From Clostridiales bacterium (GTDB taxonomy: Bacteria; Bacillota; Clostridia; Christensenellales; Pumilibacteraceae): 58,049 bases of DNA. The position numbers and the translations under genes are program-made. The stretch covers positions 1 to 58,049 of the forward strand of contig JAFLVB010000004.1 in the NCBI GenBank assembly GCA_022508465.1, read 5' to 3'. Under the pieces are notes generated by a model. It worked only from the letters and a program-made list of their open reading frames with translations, ran no database searches and was not told the origin of the DNA. Positions 1-9,690 of the stretch are shown piece after piece. Position 1 is the stretch's first letter; every line of letters starts with the position of its first letter.

Positions 1-3000
1 ACGCCGCTCCGTTGCGCGTTACAGTTTTTATATTATCCCTATCATACTCTTCAACATTATACTCCAACTTTGTAGAACTATCCACTAACTTTTTAATTAT
101 TCCGTTTTCATATGTATAAACTTTGTCACTATATTTAGTTGTACCAAGATATTGTGTCTTAGTCGTAGTGTTGCTGTCAGAAGTCTGATAGTAGCTTGTT
201 TTGAAGATATCATCTTGTACGTAATCAAGCTCTCCTTTTATTTTAGACTTAAATTCTACTTTGTAAGTGCGTGTGCTACCACCTATGATATATTCTGTAC
301 TATCATAATAGTCGTTTAAGTCGTAATTAACATTTTTAGTGTAATCATCTCCATTTCCACTTATTTTTTCAGTATATATAGTTTCGGCAGCATTAGTGCT
401 ATATGTCTTTGTGATTCCATTATATTTTACAGTATCTATATTTCCACAATCATATGTAAAGTCATATGATGTATCTTCACTTTTATATGACTTTAACTGT
501 CCATTATATTTGTCGTAATAATAATCAATATTTCGATTATTAGCATATTTTGTAGAATAGATATAAAAGGAATCGGCATCATATTTGTCCGTATACGATA
601 CAACATTAGTTCCGTTTCGATCTATATCGGTTATATTACCGTTTTCCATATAATATTTATAGCTTATGTGGTCATCAGATAGCGGATCTCCATATGTGTA
701 GCCGGTAAATTTATTACCTTGGCGTGTATAGGTAACTATGCCATTTTCGTCCTTTACTTTACTTAGTTTATCTAAGGCATCATATTCATACTCCGTGGTT
801 TGAGTGCCATCCACAGTAGCGGTTTTTAGCAGATAATTTCCGTAATTGGATAATTCGTAAGTGTAATCGTAGGTGTGAACGGTATGATCATCATCGGAAA
901 CTTCATACTTTACAATATTGCCATTGTCGTATTCATATGTTTCGGTCTCAGTCTTTGATGGGTTATCATAAGTTGTTTCTTTTTGCTTGAGCAAATTATA
1001 AGAATCTTCATAATATGTAAATTTCTCAGTTTTTGTTGTTGAAACCGAATTTGAAATTGTCTTAGTTATTATGTTATCAACCAGATGATTTCTATCTCCG
1101 GTATTGTAAGTATAAGATATTGTTGTAGTCTCGTTAGTTTTTTCTGTATATTTTTTACTCTTTATCCAGCCTGTAAATACATTGCTTATTATTCTGGTTG
1201 TGCCTTGCGCAGTTGTCTCAGTATTAATAATATCGCCAATTACGTATGCCCCACTATCCAATGAATGTTTATATATAGTGGATTCGTTTTTTGATACCAT
1301 TTCTCCTACGCATGTAAAATATATTGTGCAATTATCTGAATCCTCATGCGATACTCCTGCTATTTTTGCGCTCTTTTTCATTGGTAAAAGTAAATAAGTA
1401 TCTGTTGTTTTTGCAATCGTCATATATGGGCTGTATGTTGTAGTGCCATTTACAGTATAAAATAATCTCACTTTACAATTGTCCGAGCAACCTTGCAACT
1501 TACATACGTATACGGGATTGCGAAATTTGGATGCTATCGATATACTATTTTGATAAACAAGTTCCCCAATACCACGAAATGAAAGGTGCCCATCCGTTCG
1601 TTTAAATTCTGCTGAAATGGTACTATAAACTGTTGTATTAGAATTGGAGTCATCTTTATACGTCATAGATACGCTATAAGGCAAATTTATAGCGGGTTCA
1701 TATGCTTGGCTTATAAGCTCACCGTCCGAACCATAGCTATATAATGAATACCCCGGTTCCACACTTCCTTCATGCTCATAATATTGAACTTTTGTATAAT
1801 TCATATAATTAAGGCTTTCGGTAAAACTGTTAACCGGATGTGAGTTTTCTGTTATTGTGGACACTTTCTTATTTGAAAAAGTTAATTCATATGATGAATC
1901 GTATCTATTGGAAATTACATTCATTTGCTTTGAGCTAATATCATAGCCACAAGTTACGCGTGTATAAGATGTATCCAAGTCATTTACTTTATACAAATTA
2001 TCTCCATTATATGATATATTTACTTTTTTAAAGTTTGTTCCATTTATATATGCATAAATAAACTTTTTACTTGAATTGCGCCCAAGAATTATAGTTTGCC
2101 CTTGGCCATTATTCAGGTGCCCTGTTATTACTATACAATTATTAATCGTCAAATCATCGGCCACACTATAATAACCATAATCATTATATAATTTTGACAT
2201 CCTACCATCGCTGTCAAACTCCATAACATTCTTTACTGTTGTCCCTAACTTTACAGTCATCAAGCGGGAATTAAAATTATATGTATAACCTAAATCATTA
2301 TTAAAAAACTCTATTGAAGTTTTAGATACCTGCTCAAAAATATGCTCAGTACCATCGGCGTCAATGTATACATAATGTGTAGCATCTTGCTTAATCATAT
2401 ACTGCTCTATATTCAGCTTTATATCTTTGCCGTAATATTGAGTATATGATTTGTAATTCGCCGAATTAAGCAGATTAGCCATATAGGCAGAAAATCCCGG
2501 GTTATAGTAAGCGGTAACAGTCAATGGCATTAATGGCTGGTCGATCGTAAAATACGGAATTTCTACTGTATAGGATAGGCTTTTCGGCTTTACATATATG
2601 GTGTAGTCGCCGTTGTCGTAGGTTATGGGGTTGTATTTGCTCTCTATACCCGTTTCCTCCGTGTAGGTGGTGGATACTGCAAGCATTTGGATATTATTAG
2701 CCTCGTCCGAACTAATGTTAAACACAAATGCAGCATTGTCCTCATAGAACGGAATGTTTATTATCCCATCCTTAGAGATATATGCGGTGTCGCCTCTAAG
2801 TTCCTCGGTAGATTCCCAAGTTAGATACGAGTCAAACTCGGTATCGTCATAAGTATAGCCCTTAATTTCGCTACCCATATTTAACTTTAAGGTGCGTGTA
2901 TGGATCGCTTTGGTTGACGGTGTGTCGCTGTACTTTACCACCAACCTGTTGCCGCCTATGATGTTTTGCGGGATATACCACTCACCGCTTATCTTTTCCT

Positions 3001-4081
3001 CGCTGTTTACTTGGGCTACGCGGAAGTTATCTGTATTGTACGATGTTTCTATCGCGGGATTGATCGACACAGGGAATGCCGCCTCTGCGTTTATCCAATT
3101 CTCATCGGCTACTACGGTTATATTATACTTGTATTCGTCTATAAAGTCAAGCTCGTATCTTACGTTGTCGCTGTAAGCTCCGTTATCGTCGTTCATATAC
3201 GGCGCAGGCATTACATATATTACATCGCCAACACCATTAAACGCCATTATGCTACCGTTATCCCACAGTTCCAAATATAAGTTGTCTACGTCAACATAAA
3301 AGCTATAGCTGTATGTATCTTGTCTGTCGTTTACAATTATACTCTCTTTTACGGATTTTTGCTCCACGGTATATTCAAAGTCGGTATCCGTTTGTATCTG
3401 AGCATACTTTAACTTGCTATTCAGCTTTTCGTTCTTTATACTTTCTTTTAGCTTTTTATCCGCATAGCTTATTTGTACTTCTTCGGCTGTAAACTTATCC
3501 GAACTATTTATTTCAGCTTGAATTTGCTCGGTCTTATCTACAGCAATAGCCTTCTTGTTTCCAATTTGACATTTTTTTTCTTGGTCCAAATACAAATTGA
3601 GCTTGTACTGCTCCTTGGACACGGTTATTAGCGGGCTAACGCTGCTAACATTCTTTGCAAACTCCGCTGTAAAGCTGTTTTTGGCGTTCTTGACCTTCTC
3701 TACGCCATTCTCGACATACTCGACAAGCGTGTTGTCTATGTCTTGGTACTTGCCATCCTCGTCTAAATAATGGATGGGCTGTGCATACGTCTCGGACATA
3801 TACGTGCCGTTTGACATATAAAAATGCTTTTCGTACTCAGTACGCTTATATTCCGCCTCGAACTCGATATATGCGTCCTCTTTTGTTGCCTCTAATTTCG
3901 CATCGATACTAAAGTCCGGTTCGTATACAGACTCTTCTTCCTCTTCTGCGTGTTCGCTTTGCAAACTCTCTGCCGCGACTTCTATAGTCTTAGGCATGCA
4001 CACCACAAGTAATACCACTACTAACATTAGCGATATTATTGCTGACCAATAGTGCCTGAAAAATCGTTTTAATTGTAACAT
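1..4081 (-). CDS. Large secreted YD-repeat/RHS-type protein, 3' end truncated by window edge
   Basis: Not in ORF track because it runs off the left edge. Hand translation from ATG at 4081 gives MLQLKRFFRHYWSAIISLMLVVVLLVVCMPKTIEVAAESLQ... (signal/TM), then PIHYLDEDGKYQDIDNTL, and toward the edge YD-like repeats (YEYDNGNIVKYEV, YEYDALDKLSKVKDENGIVTYTRQGN, VYTYENGIIKKLVDSSTKLEY). Sampled lines are open to base 2. Confidence 0.85.
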   Translation of the reverse strand, partial: MLQLKRFFRHYWSAIISLMLVVVLLVVCMPKTIEVAAESLQSEHAEEEEESVYEPDFSIDAKLEATKEDAYIEFEAEYKRTEYEKHFYMSNGTYMSETYAQPIHYLDEDGKYQDIDNTLVEYVENGVEKVKNAKNSFTAEFAKNVSSVSPLITVSKEQYKLNLYLDQEKKCQIGNKKAIAVDKTEQIQAEINSSDKFTAEEVQISYADKKLKESIKNEKLNSKLKYAQIQTDTDFEYTVEQKSVKESIIVNDRQDTYSYSFYVDVDNLYLELWDNGSIMAFNGVGDVIYVMPAPYMNDDNGAYSDNVRYELDFIDEYKYNITVVADENWINAEAAFPVSINPAIETSYNTDNFRVAQVNSEEKISGEWYIPQNIIGGNRLVVKYSDTPSTKAIHTRTLKLNMGSEIKGYTYDDTEFDSYLTWESTEELRGDTAYISKDGIINIPFYEDNAAFVFNISSDEANNIQMLAVSTTYTEETGIESKYNPITYDNGDYTIYVKPKSLSYTVEIPYFTIDQPLMPLTVTAYYNPGFSAYMANLLNSANYKSYTQYYGKDIKLNIEQYMIKQDATHYVYIDADGTEHIFEQVSKTSIEFFNNDLGYTYNFNSRLMTVKLGTTVKNVMEFDSDGRMSKLYNDYGYYSVADDLTINNCIVITGHLNNGQGQTIILGRNSSKKFIYAYINGTNFKKVNISYNGDNLYKVNDLDTSYTRVTCGYDISSKQMNVISNRYDSSYELTFSNKKVSTITENSHPVNSFTESLNYMNYTKVQYYEHEGSVEPGYSLYSYGSDGELISQAYEPAINLPYSVSMTYKDDSNSNTTVYSTISAEFKRTDGHLSFRGIGELVYQNSISIASKFRNPVYVCKLQGCSDNCKVRLFYTVNGTTTYSPYMTIAKTTDTYLLLPMKKSAKIAGVSHEDSDNCTIYFTCVGEMVSKNESTIYKHSLDSGAYVIGDIINTETTAQGTTRIISNVFTGWIKSKKYTEKTNETTTISYTYNTGDRNHLVDNIITKTISNSVSTTKTEKFTYYEDSYNLLKQKETTYDNPSKTETETYEYDNGNIVKYEVSDDDHTVHTYDYTYELSNYGNYLLKTATVDGTQTTEYEYDALDKLSKVKDENGIVTYTRQGNKFTGYTYGDPLSDDHISYKYYMENGNITDIDRNGTNVVSYTDKYDADSFYIYSTKYANNRNIDYYYDKYNGQLKSYKSEDTSYDFTYDCGNIDTVKYNGITKTYSTNAAETIYTEKISGNGDDYTKNVNYDLNDYYDSTEYIIGGSTRTYKVEFKSKIKGELDYVQDDIFKTSYYQTSDSNTTTKTQYLGTTKYSDKVYTYENGIIKKLVDSSTKLEYNVEEYDRDNIKTVTRNGAA

Positions 4082-4197
4082 GATTTTTGTCCCCCCTATG
4101 ATATATGACGTGTAAAAGCATTTTTCAAAACACTCTTACGAATCATCACGGCTAATTATTCTATTATATAAAAACATATTTGTCAAGCTATTTTTAC

Positions 4198-4236
4198 AGA
4201 AAAAGGAAGGATAATGTACCCTCCCTTTTCTTTCAT
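4198..4236 (-). terminator. Probable intrinsic terminator after the DUF362 gene
   Basis: Minus strand AAAAGGGAGGG..CCTTCCTTTTT. Confidence 0.5.
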
Positions 4237-4312
4237 ATGCTATTATTTTGTTTTTTTGTCCTTATTAAGTAGCTAGTGAGCCCCACAATGAGCGCTTGCA
4301 AGGCAATGCTGC

Positions 4313-5200
4313 TTAATCGATATTTACTAACTCATATTCCTCGCTGCCGAGGCCGAGCTTTTCGGCTGTGTCAACGAGATGAATGGCGTGCTTTTTGAGC
4401 ATTCTGTTTACAAGCGACGCCTTGCCCTTGTCGTCCGAATTCATAATCGTGTCATAGCAGCACTTGTCGAGCGCCACCGGGTCGAGCGAGGCAAATATTC
4501 CTATGTCTGCCATTTCCGGCTCGTGCGGATTAGAGTCGCAGTCACAATCGATGGACAGCCTGTTGGCAACGTTGATGTACGCCATATTCTCCGCCCCGTA
4601 GTACGTTACCACGCTGAGGCACGCTTCCGCCATACTCTCTAAGAACCCGTCCTGATCCTCGGTCATGCCCCACATAGCGTCCGGGTCTTCGGTTCTGCCT
4701 ACCGAGTGAATCCAAGCCTTGCCATTGCGGGACGCCACGCCTATACTCATATTTTTGAGCGCGCCGCCAAAGCCGCCCATCGCGTGTCCCTTAAAGTGCG
4801 AAAGCATAAGCATTGACTTGTAATTGCTTATATGCGTACCAACGAGGTTGTAGCCCTTGAGGTGTTTGCCGCCCGTAACAGGAATTTTGACCTCGCCCTC
4901 CTCGTCCATTATGTCGCATGGGGCAATGTCCGTAAAGCCGTGATCTTTGATCGCCTGCCAATGGTGAGCTGCGTCAAATCTCTTGCCTCTATACGCCGTA
5001 CAGCACTCTACGATCGTGCCGCTAAGTTTGTTCACAAGCCCCTTTATGAGCTTGGGTTGCAAAAAGTTGTGCCCGCCCGGCTCACCTGTCGAAATCTTGA
5101 CTGCTACCTTACTTTGTAAATCGCGTCCCATAGCTTCGTAAATTTTGATAAGACCGTCGCTCGTCAGCTCTTTGGTAAAATAAACTTTTGACTTTGCCAT
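4313..5200 (-). CDS. DUF362 domain-containing protein
   Basis: MAKSKVYFTKELTSDGLIKIYEAMGRDLQSKVAVKISTGEPGGHNFLQP...; start at 5200 preferred over track start 5242 (GGAGGCAATTAATG). Confidence 0.8.
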   Translation of the reverse strand: MAKSKVYFTKELTSDGLIKIYEAMGRDLQSKVAVKISTGEPGGHNFLQPKLIKGLVNKLSGTIVECCTAYRGKRFDAAHHWQAIKDHGFTDIAPCDIMDEEGEVKIPVTGGKHLKGYNLVGTHISNYKSMLMLSHFKGHAMGGFGGALKNMSIGVASRNGKAWIHSVGRTEDPDAMWGMTEDQDGFLESMAEACLSVVTYYGAENMAYINVANRLSIDCDCDSNPHEPEMADIGIFASLDPVALDKCCYDTIMNSDDKGKASLVNRMLKKHAIHLVDTAEKLGLGSEEYELVNID

Positions 5201-5360
5201 TAATTGCCTCCTATATAAGTTTAACTCTTTATATTTTACCATATATTATCAATTTTGCAAGTAAATTCGAGCAAAATAATTAAAATTTCATCTGCAAAGA
5301 TGTTCAGATGTACGATTAAGTAAACATTTCTGACATTTTAAGCAAAATAGGCCTCAGGTA

Positions 5361-5389
5361 TTGACATTATTCCTTATATATGGTACAAT
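5361..5389 (+). promoter_or_regulatory. Sigma-A type promoter
   Basis: TTGACA-17 nt-TACAAT followed by RBS AAGGAGG at about 5408. Confidence 0.65.
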
Positions 5390-5421
5390 TGTTTACGTAT
5401 AAATCATAAGGAGGTTCAGTT

Positions 5422-6441
5422 TTGAATAAATCCGAAAAGGTTCGCCTGTATTACGGAATTGCTCTTTCTGTCTTAACGGCGATAGTCGGCATTTTGTTTA
5501 TTGTGCAGATTGCCAACATGTATTACAGTAACGGCGCTACTCAAGGCGTCTATACTCTCGGGAATATCAAGAAGTATATGTTACTGCCCTTTATCTTTTT
5601 GATTATCTGGATCGCGGCAATTATCGCAGGCTATGTCCTGTCCGTCGTGTTCCCCACCAAAGAAAAGAACCGTAAGTTTGTGGATAACAAAAAGATTTTG
5701 GGGCTGCTTAAATCCAAAGTTCCTACCGAGGGTAAAAGTGACGGCTTTGAAGAAGCCAAAAAGCAAATAAATAGGCAAGAAATCGCCCGTAAATGCGTTT
5801 GGGGCTTTGCCTGCGCAGTGCTGCTTGCCGGTGCGATTGCTATCCTCATCTACTCCTTTACCCCCGCCAACTACCAGGGCGCCAGCTATTGGAGAGCCGA
5901 CATCTTGGCACTCGTGCGCAACACCATATTTTGGATAGCCGCAGGACTTATTTGCACGATTGGCGCAATTGTGTTTGAGGGAATTTCGATTAAGCGCGAA
6001 GTTTCTTATGTCAAAACAGCCATTGCTACCGGCGATAGAAATTCTGTCCCGCAGCAAAAGCCTGTTGCTAAGACTTTTGCCCTTGCCTCCACCATTGTCG
6101 CAGGATTAGTTGTACTCAGCCTTATCGTGCTGTACATAATTGCTCCGTCGGTAATGACCGATCTTATCGCTCCGGTACTAAACGGCGCGGGTGCCAATAC
6201 GGCAAGAATCATTACTGCAGCCGCACTCTTTTTGGCGATAGTGATTGTGGGAATCTCGCTTAGTAAGGTTGTTAAAAAATATGTGCCCGAAAAGGCAGAC
6301 AATATTATGTTGCTCTGCACTCGCGTATCAATAGGCGTTATTGCGATTTCATTTATAATCGTCGGCGCCACAAACGGTGGAGCTGATGACGTGCTTAAAA
6401 AAGCCGTTGCTATATGCACCGAGTGCATAGGATTGGGGTGA
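5422..6441 (+). CDS. Multi-TM membrane protein with C-terminal CD1871A-like CXXC tail
   Basis: TTG start after AAGGAGGTTCAGT; hydrophobic segments; C-terminus VLKKAVAICTECIGLG resembles the CD1871A CXXC family. Confidence 0.65.
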   Translation: MNKSEKVRLYYGIALSVLTAIVGILFIVQIANMYYSNGATQGVYTLGNIKKYMLLPFIFLIIWIAAIIAGYVLSVVFPTKEKNRKFVDNKKILGLLKSKVPTEGKSDGFEEAKKQINRQEIARKCVWGFACAVLLAGAIAILIYSFTPANYQGASYWRADILALVRNTIFWIAAGLICTIGAIVFEGISIKREVSYVKTAIATGDRNSVPQQKPVAKTFALASTIVAGLVVLSLIVLYIIAPSVMTDLIAPVLNGAGANTARIITAAALFLAIVIVGISLSKVVKKYVPEKADNIMLLCTRVSIGVIAISFIIVGATNGGADDVLKKAVAICTECIGLG

Positions 6442-6445
6442 TACT

Positions 6446-8194
6446 ATGAAAGCATTTTTTATTAAAGTCAAAAATTGGTTTGTCAATCATATGCCGACTA
6501 AGCGCAGACTTATACAGCTATACACCTTCCTCTTGTATAACGCCAACTCCAAAGGCTACATAAACGGTACTATCTACCAAGGCGAATCCAAGTATATGTG
6601 TGTTCCCGGTATGAACTGCTATTCTTGCCCCGGCGCTGTCGGAGCATGCCCGCTCGGCTCGCTCCAAAATGCGCTCAACGCATCGGGCAACACCTCGGCG
6701 TATTATGTTTTGGGTATACTCGGACTGTTCGGACTTATTTGCGCGAGAACAATTTGCGGCTTCCTTTGCCCCGTTGGTCTCGGCCAAGAGCTTTTACATA
6801 AGATCAAGACTCCAAAGCTAAGGAAGAGCGCTTATACAAGAATACTGTCGTATCTTAAATATGTGCTTTTGGTAGTGCTTGTTATAGCCGTACCTATTAT
6901 ATATGGCTTACTCGATACGCCAATGCCGGGCTTCTGTAAATATATCTGTCCGGCAGGCACGTTTGAAGGCGGTATCGGACTATTACTTAACCCCGCCAAC
7001 CATACGGGCGATAGAACTATGCTCAAAATGCTCGGGCCCATCTTCACTTGGAAGTTCTGCGTGCTTGTAGTTATAATTGTGGCAAGCGTATTTATGTACC
7101 GCCCCTTCTGCCGCTTCCTCTGCCCGCTCGGCGCTATATACGGATTCTTTAACCGCGTTGCGCTTATCGGCGTTAAGCTCGACCACAACAAGTGCACAGA
7201 CTGCGGTCTTTGCATTCAGCATTGCAAGATGGACATTAAGCACGTCGGCGACCATGAGTGCATCAACTGCGGCGAATGTATCTCGGTGTGCCCCGCTAAG
7301 GCTATCACTTGGAAGGGCTCTAAAATCTTCCTCCGCGGCAACGATATAGAGCAGCCTGCCACAATCGAAGAAAAGCCTTTGGCAGATATAAGAAAGCTCA
7401 GCTTTAACTCGCTTGCTACTGCAGAAGTTGCGACTAACAACACTCTTACTCCCGCTACGGCAGGAGCGACTAACGGCTCATCTAATATAAGCACGTCCAA
7501 CGTTGTATACTCGTCAACCGAGGCATCTTCTGCCCCCGCTCATACCGGCGGAAGCGAAATGAATAGTTCTGGAGACGCAAATGGCAAACAAAGGCAAAAG
7601 CGCGATAGATCTTTCTGGCTGCAAATGTCGGCTTGGATAGCTGCGCTCGTACTGTTGTTTAGCATGCTACTCTACTACAATGTGTTCGCACCCGAACAAT
7701 CTATTGTCGATATTAAAATAGGCGATCCATTACCGACAGTCAACGTACAAATGTATGGCGAGGACGAATCGGGTCGTTATGCATTGCTTGACGAAATGTT
7801 TAACGTCAGCGACCACATAGGCGAAGTAGTGGTTATTAACTTCTGGGGTATTTGGTGTACACCATGCATAGGTGAGCTGCCCTACTTCAACCAAATAGCA
7901 GAAGAATATCCCGAAGTAAAAGTTTTAGCCATCCATGGTCATTTCCTTTCCGGAGGTACCGATGATGTATCTAAATTTATCAATAGAAATTGGCGCAACT
8001 ACAAAGTTCTTTTTGCCCAAGGCGATCTTAACGAAAACGGTAGTTTCTGCCTAACTTACGGTGATCTCGGAGGATCCAGCACTTATCCGTATACCGTGAT
8101 AGTCGATAAACAAGGTAATATTGCATATATACAAAATGGCTCTCTTAACTATGCAACTCTTAAGACCGAAGTCGAAAAGGTTTTAAAGGCATAA
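6446..8194 (+). CDS. NapH-like 4Fe-4S polyferredoxin membrane protein fused to a TlpA-type thioredoxin domain
   Basis: CxxCxxxCP motifs (CTDCGLCIQHCKMD, CINCGECISVCP) and C-terminal VVVINFWGIWCTPCIGELPYFNQIAEEYPEVKVL. Confidence 0.85.
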   Translation: MKAFFIKVKNWFVNHMPTKRRLIQLYTFLLYNANSKGYINGTIYQGESKYMCVPGMNCYSCPGAVGACPLGSLQNALNASGNTSAYYVLGILGLFGLICARTICGFLCPVGLGQELLHKIKTPKLRKSAYTRILSYLKYVLLVVLVIAVPIIYGLLDTPMPGFCKYICPAGTFEGGIGLLLNPANHTGDRTMLKMLGPIFTWKFCVLVVIIVASVFMYRPFCRFLCPLGAIYGFFNRVALIGVKLDHNKCTDCGLCIQHCKMDIKHVGDHECINCGECISVCPAKAITWKGSKIFLRGNDIEQPATIEEKPLADIRKLSFNSLATAEVATNNTLTPATAGATNGSSNISTSNVVYSSTEASSAPAHTGGSEMNSSGDANGKQRQKRDRSFWLQMSAWIAALVLLFSMLLYYNVFAPEQSIVDIKIGDPLPTVNVQMYGEDESGRYALLDEMFNVSDHIGEVVVINFWGIWCTPCIGELPYFNQIAEEYPEVKVLAIHGHFLSGGTDDVSKFINRNWRNYKVLFAQGDLNENGSFCLTYGDLGGSSTYPYTVIVDKQGNIAYIQNGSLNYATLKTEVEKVLKA

Positions 8195-8212
8195 TCAGTA
8201 AAAGACTTACAA

Positions 8213-8240
8213 AGTCCTCCTATTTATATAGGAGGACTTT
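8213..8240 (+). terminator. Intrinsic terminator
   Basis: AGTCCTCC-tatttatat-AGGAGGACT-TTT. Confidence 0.75.
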
Positions 8241-8259
8241 TATGTATAGCGAAAACCCA

Positions 8260-8700
8260 TCCTCAGTCGAACGAAGCGACTATAGTGGAGTAAGGCAACC
8301 CCCACCACTCGCTAACGCGAGAGCCTCCCCCTTGATTGATTTTATCTGCATACGCCCTCAGCCGAGCGAAGCGAACGCCACGAGCCAACGGCGAGTATTA
8401 CTTTTACGACTATCCTTTAAGTGGAGCCTACCCTTTGGATTTAGTATATATAGTAGATTTTGTCTGTCAAGGGGGGCCGCAGAACGAGGAAAACATTAGG
8501 CTTCCGCGAGATACTTGTTACTCGCGGGAAGAGGAGCAACCGACCGACATAGCCGACTTTTTGCGAAGCATAAAAGCGGATCTAAGGGAGTGTTGCGACG
8601 AGGTGGTGGTGATGGCAAAAAGCTGCGTGCGATGGCACTACGCTATCGCGCCGTATGACGTTCGCACTCTTTGAGTGCTCGGTTAAGAGCCTTCCTCCAC
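8260..8700. repeat. Palindrome-rich intergenic repeat region (copy A)
   Basis: Contains GCCTCCCCCTTGA/CTACCCTTTGGA inverted ends, GCCGAGCGAAGCGAACGCCACGA, and GAGGAGCAACCGACC..GGGAGTGTTGCGACGAGG shared with 11721-11842. Confidence 0.7.
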
Positions 8701-8723
8701 AAAGAATGATATTGTGATACAAA

Positions 8724-8757
8724 AAAATACCCTCGCTACAACGAGAGTATTTTTTGT
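8724..8757 (-). terminator. Intrinsic terminator after the 8775 gene
   Basis: AATACCCTCG-ctacaa-CGAGAGTATT with flanking A/T tracts. Confidence 0.65.
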
Positions 8758-8774
8758 TAGTATAAGTCTAAGTT

Positions 8775-9521
8775 TTATGCAACCCAGATATATGCGAGTG
8801 CATCTGTTGCATCACCGTTAAGCGAAACTTCGAGATAAACAACTGTTTCCTCCGCACCGGTGGTAATGTTAAGTGTGCCATTACCGGTAGTTTCGGTAGC
8901 CTCAAAGCCCTCTTCGGTCGAATTAAGCTTAACTATCTTAGCATCAACGGATTGAGTTTTTACGGTATAGCTATCGTTAGCTTTTACGGTTACCGCGAAT
9001 ACAATCTTTTGATCAGCCCCATCAAACTTAAATCCATAGATAAATTGATGATTCTCTTGCTTTGCTCCATCATATTCAGTACCGCTTTTGATTGCGTAAG
9101 GCAAATCCTCTGTACCGTTGCCGGTCTTTGCATCAAGCTCGCTTTCTGTTCTGTATCTAAGCTCGATATTTGCGCTCTCGCCTTTATGAATACGAGTTTC
9201 GTTGAAGGTCAAGTAAGGTAACACACCGATAAGGTGAATCTCAACATGTTGGGATTCAGTCGGAACTTGAGTCATCATATCACTTCCCTCATCGAGAAAA
9301 GCCACACCATTTGCATCAGTTTGAGCTGTTGCACCGTAGCACATTCCCAATTCACCGTTAGCCTCTACCTCACAAGCAGATATCTGACCACTCCAAGCCG
9401 AACCGTCTACATTCTTTACAGTAACGGTATAAGCGTGGTCATAACCGCCATCGCAGGCAACAATAGCCATCATAAGTCCAATAGCCAAAAGCACTGCAAA
9501 CAAACTTCTGAATTTTTTCAT
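8775..9521 (-). CDS. Putative lipoprotein
   Basis: MKKFRSLFAVLLAIGLMMAIVACDGGYDH lipobox; start at 9521 after AAAGGAGCAAATAGTA. Confidence 0.7.
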   Translation of the reverse strand: MKKFRSLFAVLLAIGLMMAIVACDGGYDHAYTVTVKNVDGSAWSGQISACEVEANGELGMCYGATAQTDANGVAFLDEGSDMMTQVPTESQHVEIHLIGVLPYLTFNETRIHKGESANIELRYRTESELDAKTGNGTEDLPYAIKSGTEYDGAKQENHQFIYGFKFDGADQKIVFAVTVKANDSYTVKTQSVDAKIVKLNSTEEGFEATETTGNGTLNITTGAEETVVYLEVSLNGDATDALAYIWVA

Positions 9522-9639
9522 TACTATTTGCTCCTTTAAAATTTCTTGCGGAATTATAGTCAAAATGATAACCTTCCACATATATAGATTAGTATATCAT
9601 CTAAGATTATAATTGTCAAGCCTTTTTATATAGACTATA

Positions 9640-9675
9640 CAAAAGCCCACCGAATAATTCGATGGGCTTTTGATG
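9640..9675 (-). terminator. Intrinsic terminator
   Basis: AAAAGCCCACCGAATAATTCGATGGGCTTTT. Confidence 0.7.
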
Positions 9676-9690
9676 AGTAAGTTTTATTAA

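Noticed and set aside
2892-3280. Plus-strand ORFs in the first 4 kb (1182-1397, 2892-3176, 2966-3280)
   Set aside because: Antisense to the continuous YD-repeat reading frame; no supporting start signals or domain similarity.
8242-8674. ORFs 8242-8499 and 8336-8674
   Set aside because: Lie within palindromic repeat sequence, overlap one another, and show no RBS or protein family signature.
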